From: Colias croceus
Taxonomy: Eukaryota; Arthropoda; Insecta; Lepidoptera; Pieridae
Length of the DNA stretch: 64,000 nucleotides
Assembly: GCF_905220415.1 (NCBI RefSeq)
Contig: NC_059538.1
Location: 2,604,001 to 2,668,000, forward strand
Reading direction: 5' to 3'
The position numbers and the translations under genes were made by a program. A model generated the notes under the pieces. It searched no databases, was not told where the DNA came from, and saw only the letters and a list, made by a program, of their open reading frames with translations. Shown one piece after another: positions 42,401 through 54,400 of the stretch; position 1 is the stretch's first letter, and the number at the start of each line of letters is the position of its first letter.

Positions 42401-45400
42401 TTGAGAGAAACCTTATACAAATAAAACCCAGCCTATTTTTTTTTTTTTTGGGAATACGGACTCTGTCAGGAATGGGAATCCATTTAAACAGTCAAACTAA
42501 TTAAAAAAAGAATGTTCACAAGGTAAAACAAATTAAAAATGAGCATATCGCTTACGTAATTAGTCAGAGAGTAAAATGTGGTTTTAATTTTCTTGTAATT
42601 AGAATGATCTGTAAGCTTCGCGGTTTTGAAATGTAGGATCGTCTACAACATGTCAAGAGCAGATGTGTGTTCCTAAATATACCATTTCAATGTATTCTTC
42701 TTTAAAATGCAGAAATTGCTAGTTCAATTTTATACATATTATTTGGTAAGTACACTTATTTTCGAATAGGCATTTAACTTTTGAAACTTTATTAGGGGCT
42801 GTCCATTAATCACGTGAGGCTCGAAAGGGGGGGAGGGGTCCATCAAAACATCACGAAATATCACAAGGGGGAGGGGGGGTAAAGTAATATATCACGTGTA
42901 TTTATTTTTCGACAAGCGCGCGATACTCAACCGAAAAGCGGCGTTACATGTATTTATTTTTAGTCAAACGCGTACAACTTTTTCGCATATCTTTCATTTT
43001 TTTTATGTCATTCAAAAACAAACTGCAATCTTTCTGTCTACCTCTGAACGTTTATTATAGTAGTCTTTAATTTACTATAATAAAATTAGATGATACTTAT
43101 ACCAGTATTTTTTTATGAATAAAAAATTGATTCTTTGTAGGTACGAAAAAATACACGTGATATAGGGGGGAGGGGGGAGGGGTAGTCTTAAACCTCACCA
43201 CGTATCATCAAGGGGGAGGGGGGGTTAAAAAATACCAAAAAAAAACATCACGTGATTAATGGATTATTCTACGAGGACGAAGTTCATAAGTTCATCATCA
43301 ATCATCAAAATGATAAACTATTATGAATCTTATCATAATATTATAACCTATCATAAATTGTGTACCTTTTAATTTATAACTCGAAAGCCGTATAATATCA
43401 TAAAACATAACCCATAAATCGGTATCATAAAATTAGCGACACCTAGTAGGCGTATAAACGTGTAACAAACATTTTCTTCGCTAATCAAAGCCATAAAAAT
43501 GAAAGAAACTGGCTATATAAAGGACGATTTTATTTAACGTTAAATCATGAAAATGGCTACTAAAATAAAACGAAACATTTGAGTAATGTGACCGCTAAGT
43601 GTACAATAAAACATACAATACATTCTAATTCTATTATGAATGTGAAAGTTTCTATGAATGCGTTTGTTGCTCATAATAGTAAGTATAAAGGCGAAAGTTT
43701 GTATGGATGTATGGATGTTTGTTACTCTTTCACGTAAAAACTACTGAACCGATTACAATGAAATTTAGCACACATATGGAAGGTAACTTGAATTAACACA
43801 TGGGATAGTTTTTATCCCGGAAATCCCACGGGAACGGGAACTATGCGGGTTTTCCTTTGCAAACGCGGGCGAAGCCGCGGGCGGAAATCTAGTCTCTCAT
43901 AAACTAAATCGGCTGGGTCATAGATTAAGTAAGTTGGCTGGGTAGAATGCATATATTTTTTCTATGTAGCTAGATATTGACTTCTTTTCATTAAGGTATT
44001 TCGCGATAAGACGCAGATAAAAAGTTTCGATAAATTAAATATTTTAAAGAAAACCTTTTAAAAAACGTTATAAAGCGAAATTTTACATATTTATTTCGAT
44101 TTTTAGCTAATATGTTAAAGCTGAAGAGTTTGTTTATATGAACATGCTTTTCTCAGAAGCGGCTGGTGGAAATTGAGAGAATATTTTCGAATTGGATTTT
44201 CCAGGAATAATATCTCAGGATTTCCGAGAAAAATCATTCATTCAGGAAGGCTCAATAGGATCAATGAAAAATGTTGTAACAAGGAAATAAAATACATATT
44301 CATTTTGAGATTAGTTTTCACCGTATACCCTCATATATTTCAAGCGTTACAAATAATAATAATACTCTACCATTTTGTTAAAAGAATTGCTCTTTTTAAA
44401 AGGAAAACAGATTGTGACACACGCCACAGATAATAAATTGCCATTTATGTTTTTCCATCGCTATAATTGCTAGTATAATAAAATACTGGGAAATATTCTT
44501 TGAAAAGATTCCTATACACCCACGGTAGTATAAGTAGGCTTATACAATATACAACCTACAGGATGTTTATATTTATATATTTTTATATTTTATTTATATA
44601 TTTTTATTTCTATATTTTTTGGAAATAAAGTTTATTGTTTATTTTTATTGTTATAAAATTTATTGTTTTTTTATCAGAGTAATAACATCGCATTTTTGTG
44701 GGAACTTGTAAAGGAATACATTAAGTTGTGTATGAAAACCTTTGGAAACATATTTACGTTATAAGCCTGGCTTAGGTATTTTGTTGATGTATTTGATATA
44801 TTTTTATCGTATGCTTATAATCTAAATTGTTTTTGTATATGGCAAGATCTGTTAAACATTTTCATGAAATATAAAAACCACACACATTAAATAATGTTTT
44901 GACGGTAGTACAAAAGCTTCTGAAATGAATATTTTTTAATAAAGCGTTTAATTGCTATTTCTACTACAAAGGCTTTATCGACACTTAGTTAGTATATAAT
45001 CAGCTAATAAATTTTGGTAGGCCGACAAAGAAAATAAATATAATATAATATCAATTGACGATAGATACACATTTAACAAACAGTTAATCCACTTGGAGAC
45101 CCGTTTTTCTATTCATAGAAATAGTATAACTATTAATCCATGCTAATATTATAAATGCCCAAAATATCTTTAACTCACAGATAAACCACAGCACAATCTT
45201 AATAATATTTTAAAGCTGAAGAGTTTGTTTGCTTGAAGGCGCTACTGTAGCGCAATATATATGCAATATTTTCTTAGTAGGTTTTAGGTGGTTTCTGGTT
45301 GAGATAGCGCCATGTAACTTCACTTAACATGTAGGGAATTTGATAAGCTATCAGATGCAACAAAAATCAGAAATTTGTATTTTTTTGAGATACCGCTTTT

Positions 45401-48400
45401 TGGCTTATGAGGACAGTACACTCCAGGTAGGTACTACTGCTCTTATTTAAAAGATTCTTTTAGTGTTAGATAGCCCATTTATTGAGGAACGCTATAGACT
45501 ATATCATTACGCTAAGACCAATAGGAGCGGAGCAGTGGGCTATAATCGCAGGGCACATCGAGTCTTCGATCGATAATTTCAAATTAGAATAGTTAAAAGT
45601 GAAAGACTACTTTTTTTTTAATAGGATACAAAATGTATAATACATAGTATGTTGAGTAATTTTTCCGCAAGAGTATCATGTGACCTGGAATAAGTAGGTT
45701 TAAATCGTCTTGTTTGACGAATTAATACACATACGAGTGATTTCTATTCATCTACTTCATGTCGGTGAACACCGTACATCTCAAGGTTACTTATAAGTAC
45801 TCGTAATTCCTTTGAAGATATTACACAAAAATATTTTTTAATAGGTTTTTATACTTAATAAATTGTAATTCAACTGAATACCTATGTATTTTCATACGAA
45901 AACGTAGTAAGAATTTGAGAAATTAGAATTAGAGAAAAGACGCGAAAGATGCTTTCGAATCTCGACTCGTTATCGATATTTTTATATTCTTTAAAATGAA
46001 TCTCATTTTACAACATTTGAATACTCAACTAGTAGCGAGTCTTTAGACTGATAATAGATATACATATACCATTTTTATGCCAAAAAGTTTATGAAGGAAG
46101 TAGGTGTGAAATAACGACACACAGAAATTGGAAATTCGATGAAACAAGGTGGGAAAAGGCAAACATAAACGAATTATAGATAAAATCACTTGCCAGTTAG
46201 GGGAAGTGCCGCTTTTAGAAATCAAATAGGATACGAAAAGGGGTTTGCTATATGGGGCGGAAAAACAGTGCGTATTGATTCGCAGGACTTCTATAAATTG
46301 TTTTTCTCAGTATGCTTTGAATTCCGTGATACACATGTGTCGGTTCAATTTATATGTTATTTCTGCGACTAGTATTTTGTTTTGGTAATTTTATTAATTG
46401 CTTCATTTCGGCACACAATCGAATTTCACATTTATGACATTACTAGCGGTCCGCCCCGGCTTCGCCCATGGTACATATTTCGCAATAAAAGGTAGCCTTT
46501 GTTCTTTCTCAGGGTCTAAAGATTGAGAAAGCAGACAGACAGAGTTACTTTCGCATTTATAATATTAGTAGGGACTAGTAGGAATAAACCGAGTGTTTAT
46601 ACATTGTTGTTTCTGTTCTCAAATATATCTAAACACCGAGAGCTCATGCTTACTCGTTCGCATATGCTTATAAAACATACTACATCATAATCTTTCCCAA
46701 AAGAGCTCCATTTACATTAAATACAAAAAGAGCAATACAAATTATAATTACTATTTATACTAAGTGAAGTAGCATCTCAGATTCATCTACAAAGTGCTCG
46801 TAATATGACTCATTTAATAAAAGTTGGATTCGAATAAATCCACTTAAGAACTGGGAATATTGTAAGAGCCGAAAGTTTGGAGATTTTTATCTGCTTCCAT
46901 TTATTTAAATGTCCAGGACCAATGGGCTCGTTTAAATGCTTTGTGTATTGGCTTGGGTTCTTCAATGGTACTTGCTTTTATATTTTGGTATAGATTTAAA
47001 ATTCTGTTATTATTCTGTTGTAAATGTATGATTTAATTTATTCCAGTTTGTTTTTATCGTGGAATCACAGTAATATTATAAAAATCTGGTTGTGTCACTT
47101 GTGAACACATAGGTATAATTATATCAAGTACAACAAAATAAAATATATGGATCGCATTATTATTTTCAACATTAGAAAAGTAAATATCAATAGAGATTCA
47201 CCTTTAAAATCAAAATAACACTTCAAAAGATTTACCTTTTAAATAATCAATACTCAAATGTTCTAGAATGTTCTCGCAAAATCCAGAATACTCGGCTTCA
47301 TTATCTAACAGGAACCGGAGTATAGTTAAATCACTAGCGGCTATTTTACTAACTGCCCTCTGAACTTTAGTAATTCGAACCTCCGCTCTTATGAGTTGAA
47401 TTTAGAATGGATATATATGAAACCAGGGAATTTCTGTATTGTAGGTACTACATAGTATAAAACAAAGTCGCTTTCTCTGTCCCTATGTCCCTTTGTATGC
47501 TTAAATCTTTAAAACTACGCATAGATAGAGTGATTCACGAGGAAGGTTTTAGTATATTATAATTTATTAGGTTTTAGACAAAGCGGGCGAAGCCGCGGAC
47601 ATTAAGCTAGTGTAAAATAAAGTAATAATAATTTATCTCTTCAGCGTACGCAATTACGCATGTTAACTTTTTTCACACAAAGTGATCAAAACTAACTTTA
47701 CAAGAGGAAAAGACTTCACTTGTAAGTTACCTACTTCATACGAAATCAGTTAATAGCCTCTGTTTCACCTTTTAATCACAAATTTGAAAATGCAGCTATT
47801 TTGTTACCGTATATACTTTAATTCAAATATAATTTCAACTTATTTGTATATAACATTTAACCGTAGCTGATACAACCTACATTCAAAAAAAAATCTAAAT
47901 AGAAAACAAAAACGTACCCCAGAATAACACGCCTCTATTCATTTAAAGGTCACAGAGTTCAACCAAAACAATATTCAGTTATCAGCGGACAACGTATTTC
48001 TTCAGGCAATTATATATTATTTATATTGAAAAAACACACGACAGACCTTAAAACGAATCTCGCAAAATAAATAAACAGAACAGAAATGGGCAGACGCGAT
48101 ATTCCTTAAATAAATACGGTTCGAAACCTTTGAAAATATTGCAATTGAAAATACTCCTATTTCGACGCAAACGATTGTTACCTACTAGATGTGCCCCGTG
48201 GTTTTACCCGAGGATGAAACTTTTTGAAGTGAAACTTCTTAAGGCGCGTTTAGCGACGATTTTGGTAACATTGAAAAGAAGTTTCACTTCTGACACGTGT
48301 GCTCGGCACACACACTCTTTTTTTAAATATTCTAGGTCAACGCTTTGCTGTTTGTTTTTGAGTTGCTATTGTATTCCAAATTACATCTAAATTGGTGCAT

Positions 48401-51400
48401 GGTTTAGTCGTGAAAGGTTATCACACAGACAGATTTACTGTATTAGTTCATGTATTTCTATTATTTCTACAGCATTAAGTTAATGCAAGCAATAAAAATA
48501 TCTACTTCTATTTTATCTCGTGAAAAAGCCATGGAAAAGCTCTAACATCTAAACAACGCTGTCACCTTTTTAACTTGGCAATCCACTTGTCATTTACTTC
48601 TAATGAATATTAACGGTATGCAAATTCATGAGCGAACACCAAATACGACGATGTACTCTGAATATATAATTTTTCGATACTTATCAAGTAAAATTAAATT
48701 GGTCTGAAACAAGATTAGATTGATCGGTCTGGTTTTACGTCGACCAAAACAACCTATTAATTGATAGGCTTTAGAGTTTAGACTCCAATTTCTACAACAT
48801 AATCTTTATTGTAATTTGTTACCGTAGCCCTTTTTCACTTGTCATTTCGTAAATTGACATTGATTTATTAAAAAGCTGTCTCTTTCTATTATACTAGCTG
48901 TACCCCAAGGCTTTACCCGGATTGCTCTGCTCCTTTTGGTCTTGGGAAGATGATAATATAGCATAAGCCTTTGGCTTTCTTGATAAATGGAGTATCTAAC
49001 AGTGAAATAATTTTTCAAATCAGACCCGTGGTTCCTGAGATTAGTGCGTTCAACAAACAAACAAACTCTTAAGCTTTATATTAGTATAGTTTATATTTGA
49101 AAGTGAAGAAAGATTGGAAGTTTAAAATGAAGAAAGTTTTTATTGTGATTTAATTTGAAGAATTGTAAACATAAAATAAAAATTGTTTAATAGGTGACTT
49201 AATTGAGCCGTCTTTCATATTGTTGGTGAAGTTATTATTTTTTCAACCGTTGATCAATTGCTTACTGAAGCGAGGAACAAAAGCTCATAGTTTCTTTTGT
49301 TATTTCTAACGTATAATTTTATTTGAAGTATTTTTTGATTCATTTCACTTTTAAGGTAAGTAGGTACATTTTTGAAAAGTAGTTCAACATCTTTAATATT
49401 AAGAACGGCAGTATGGTTTACTACCAATATCTATTGTAGGTACAACCTACTATATTCTTTGTTTTTATTTTTGAAAGAAAATTATTTCTTTAACGGTACC
49501 ACACAGATAATGTTGATGTTTCTGTGGTTTATGTTGTTTGTTTCATATTTTATGTAATAAGTTTTCCCATCTGTTGGTGTTTCTCTCACATTATTTCAAA
49601 ATGTTCTATTACATGTTACTTGAAAGACTTGCTATAATACAATACTGTCTTAAATAAATACCAAATACCTATGCGAAGCACATATTCATCACTTTATATT
49701 ATGTATTTTTCGACATCATTTAAGAATCAAATAAAAGCGTAGAATAGAGAAGAAAATTTTTATTGAAAGCTCTATTACTAAAGCCAACAAATATGGCATG
49801 AATTTCATGTTATGTACCCATCTTTTGAATCTAATAAAAACTACATTTTAAAAGCTTATTGCCTAGCTCTATACTTAAATAAATATATCAAGAATCTCAT
49901 TTACAGTAACGCTAAAGGGTCCAAAGTGCAAATGAAGAAGGTACGTGAATGGGCAATATTCTCATAACGAGGTGCTATAATCGTTACCATTTGCCGACTA
50001 TTCACGCCTTTGTCCCTGATTATCTATAGAGACCTTATTCAATGTTGAACGGTTTAATATTAATTTAGTTATAATGGGAAGAAACTATTTGTTTTTGTAA
50101 TCAGTGATGGTGTTGATACATATAGGTTCTTTTGCTTAGGCCTGTGTTCAAAATACATAACTTAAAATTTGTGCTTCATTGACCTGGTCGCGGAAGACCA
50201 ATACCAGCCCCCCCATCATTTAAAGCGGCTCGACGGAACACAGTTTTAGTCGGTAAGAATCCGACCTAACCCACGGCTCCTTCCCCGAGGGTCGTGGCTA
50301 TCTTTGGAAGATTTCCCCACTTAAAAAAATCGCTTCATTGACCTCTATTTCAAACTCAAACTCAAACTCAAACATTCATTTATTCAATTAGACTACTATT
50401 TAGTAGCACTTTCGAATCGTCATTACATAATTATTTTAACATTTACCACCGATTCGGAAAGCAGTGATCTATGGAGAAGAATCGGCAAGAAACTCCATAG
50501 TTGCTCTTTTAAAATCATGTAAATATTACAATATATGAAACTTATATCTAACTACATAATATGCCAATGAACTGTCTTGTGGTTTTTACGCGACAACCCT
50601 CCATGGGTTTTTATCGTCCATATATTCCTGAATACTGTAGTACGCTCTCTGAACTAATACATTTTTTATATAAGTTTTAAATTTAGAACTACTAAACTCT
50701 TTAATATTGTGAGGAATTCTATTGTAAAAGCGTATACCTTGACCCATAAATGAATTTTTAACTTTAGCTAATCGGAAAAATGGCATTTCAATTCTATTCC
50801 TGTTCCTTGTGCCATAATCGTGTCTATCTCCTACTCTTGTGTGTAAGTCGGAGCTTTTGTGTACATGCAAAATATTATTAAATATATACTGTGATGGTAC
50901 AGTAAGGATACCAGTATTCTTAAAATGATCTCTTAGTGAATCCCGAGCACGTAAATTATATATAGAGCGAATGGCTCTTTTCTGTAAGATAAATATAGTT
51001 TCTATATCTGCAGCCCTGCCCCACAGTAGAATTCCATAGGACATAATGCTATGAAAGTAGCTGAAATAAACCAGTCTAGCCGTATCTTCATCGGTGAGTT
51101 GCCTTATTTTTCGGACTGCATATGCAGCTGAACTGAGCTTACCTGCAGCGGTGTTGACATGGGCTCCCCACTGTAGTTTCTCGTCCAATGTTAACCCTAG
51201 AAATACAGTAGACTCAGTAGGATGCAATACCTCCCCGTTCAAGGTAATATCTCTGTTCAACTTTTTTACGTTAGGAAGTAGAAATTCAACACAAGTGGTT
51301 TTTTTGGCATTTAATAATAAATTATTGGCATTAAACCATTCAGATATGTGTAAAAGAGCACTGTTCACTTCGTCAACATTTGGGTCATGCCTATCCACAT

Positions 51401-54400
51401 TAAAAATTAATGAGGTATCATCTGCAAACAGAACTATTTCACACCTATCCTGCAAATAATAGGGAAGATCATTGATATATACCAAGAACAAGAAGGGACC
51501 CAAAATTGACCCCTGTGGAACACCAATGTTAATTGACGCACCGCTAGAACGTTCTCCATTAACAACTACAGTCTGTATCCTATCATGCAGGTATGACGCT
51601 ATGAGGTTCTGTGCTTTTCCTTTAATTCCATAGTGATTAAGTTTACGTAACAAAGTACAATGTTCAACGCAGTCAAATGCCTTGGAGAGGTCACAAAATA
51701 TCCCCAGAGCATTTTTTGAGTTTTCCCATGCTTTATATATATGTGTTAGAAGTGCAACCCCAGCATCTGTGGTTGAGCGCCCCTTTGTGAAACCAAACTG
51801 TTTGGTGTGCAGTAAATCATTAGATGCAAAATGACTACTCAGTTGGTTTAATATTAACTTCTCGAATACCTTACTTAATGTTGGTAAAATAGAGATAGGT
51901 CTATAATTGTTACAGTCTTCTTGATCGCCCTTCTTAAATAGAGGTATAACTTTACTAAGCTTTAGTAAATTAGGAAATGTACCATAGTCACAACACTTAT
52001 TAAATATAAAAGCTAAATTTTTCGCAATATTTTCTATGATATTATTAACTAAATTTACGGACATTCCCCAAAGATCACAAGTATTTTTTAGATTAAGCGT
52101 CTTAAAGGCAGTAACAATATCACTAGCAGTTACGTGTCGTAATTCAAATAATGTACTGCACCCCGCAACATGGTCCCTCAAAAAGGTTTCTGCAAGTGCT
52201 GAAGACGAATTTAAACTATTAGTAATAGTAACAGGGACACTACTGAAGAATTCTTCAAAAGCAAGAGCAACATCAGCACTTTTGTCAATAACCCTGTCAT
52301 TATTTACAAGTTTTATAGTATTACTTGATTTGCTTTTACCCATTTCACCATTAATAATAGACCAAACTGTTTTAACTTTATTATCCGATTCGCGTATTTT
52401 ATCTCTGATATACAATCGCTTCGCAGTAAAACAAACAATTTTAAAAGTTTTTGAGTAATTTCTAACATAACTAAGAAAAGATGGGTCTTTATTATATTGC
52501 TTCATACCATATAACTCATAAAGAACGATCCTACACCTATGTATGCTAGGTGTCGCCCATTTACTAAATGGTAAATCCTTGGTAATATTTAAAGATTTAA
52601 CTTTAAATATTTTTTCAAATTCATTATGAACTAAATTGAAAAGATTTTTAAACATTTCACAAGGATTATTATTACAGGATTGATCATTCAGTACGGGCAG
52701 GTTTTTATTAATATTATCTCTAAATTTATTAATGCCTTTTTTACTTATAGGCCTAACATTAATTCTTTTAAATTCAGGTAAGCAATCCCATTCAAAAACT
52801 ACTTTCTGGCCACAGTGATCCGAAGTGAGTGTATTGAGAATATTTTTCTCTAAACAGAAGCAGTCGCAGTATATATTATCAATACAGGTTGCAGAAGTAG
52901 GTGTAATTCGTGTGGGTTCATTAAAAAGTTTATACAGATTAAATGACTGAAACAAATTAACAATTCGTGTAGCCGTTTGTGTTTGTAAAAGTATATCAAT
53001 ATTAAAATCACCACATACTATAACTTTTTTTTTACTCCTACTTAAACGCTTTAATATTTCTTCCATGACTGTCTCAAACATATTATAGTCACTGGAAGGG
53101 GGTCTATAAACGCAAACAATAATGTAACGCTCCAGTTCAACACAGGACAGTTCAATGGTCCGTTCTACAGAAAGACTAACAATGTCAGTTCGTTCTTTAC
53201 ATTTTACACTATTGTGTACAAAAATAAGAGAACCTCCATGAATAGCATACGTCCTGAAGTATATACTTTTTAATGTATAATTATCAATATTTATTACCAA
53301 CTGACATTGTTTAAGCCAATGTTCTGTTACACAAAAAACCTTAATTCTATTATGATTTAAAAATAATTCTATTTCTAATAATTTGCTAGCCAAGCCTTGA
53401 ATGTTTTGATGTACAATAGAAAAAGTCTGCTTAGCTGTTGTCTTATATACTAGTTTAAATCTAGCTTAGGGCTAGATTTTCTGTCAACACAAGGTTGGTG
53501 TATATAATTATTATTACTACTACATAAAATTATAGTAGATCCAGGGTCTGATAACAAACATGTACCAGACTGGTTAATATTATATGCTATTAACATAGCA
53601 AGTTCTCGCTTATATCTAGATGGCAGATACACTGTATTCTTTGTCAAAGTAAAAGATTTAATACACAAATTAATGTCAAAGTAAAGAAATGCATCACGAT
53701 GATGATTTGTTACATTATACAATTTTAAATTCATATTATGAATTAATCTATTTTGTTCTTGTGTCAAACCAGGTAGGTACGGCAATGTACACAACATAAA
53801 TTTACATTTAGTCTGACTACTAATTTCCAACATTTTTTGAAATCCTACATCAATATCCTTATTTTTTATATTTAAACTATCTCCATATAGTATAATTACA
53901 ATATTATTCTTATTAAAGCTAAAATGATCAAGTGATTTGATTATATAATTAAATGAACTGTTAGGAGTGCAAATATTAGTGACTTTAAGCCCTAAATTGT
54001 TGAGCATAGCGCCAAAACCCTGACCAATACTATCTGACAACACAATAATTTCCTGCTCGGAAAGGTGTTTAGTTTTACCAGTTGAAATTGTTGTCACGGG
54101 TTTAACACTATGTATGTCTGTGCAGTCAAGCTTATGGGGCGACGTTTGCTCATTGTCACTTTTTGAACACTGACATACATATTTATTGGTCAGCGACTCA
54201 AAGCGATCCATATTTTCATTACTCAACTTAATTAAGTCATCTGCCTGTTGTATATGCTCGTTTATTTGCATTTGGGCAGCAGAATACTTCTGGTTGACAT
54301 CATTTAACATTTGACTTAAAGAGTCTATCTTCTCCTTTAATTCATTTGTTTCTACATCATACAAGATTTTATAATATTCTAGATCCCTATGATATTTGTC

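Noticed and set aside
47261..47273. Perfect heat-shock element TTCTAGAATGTTC
   Set aside because: It lies inside the possible orphan exon, with no TATA box or gene start nearby; one match of this length is expected by chance.
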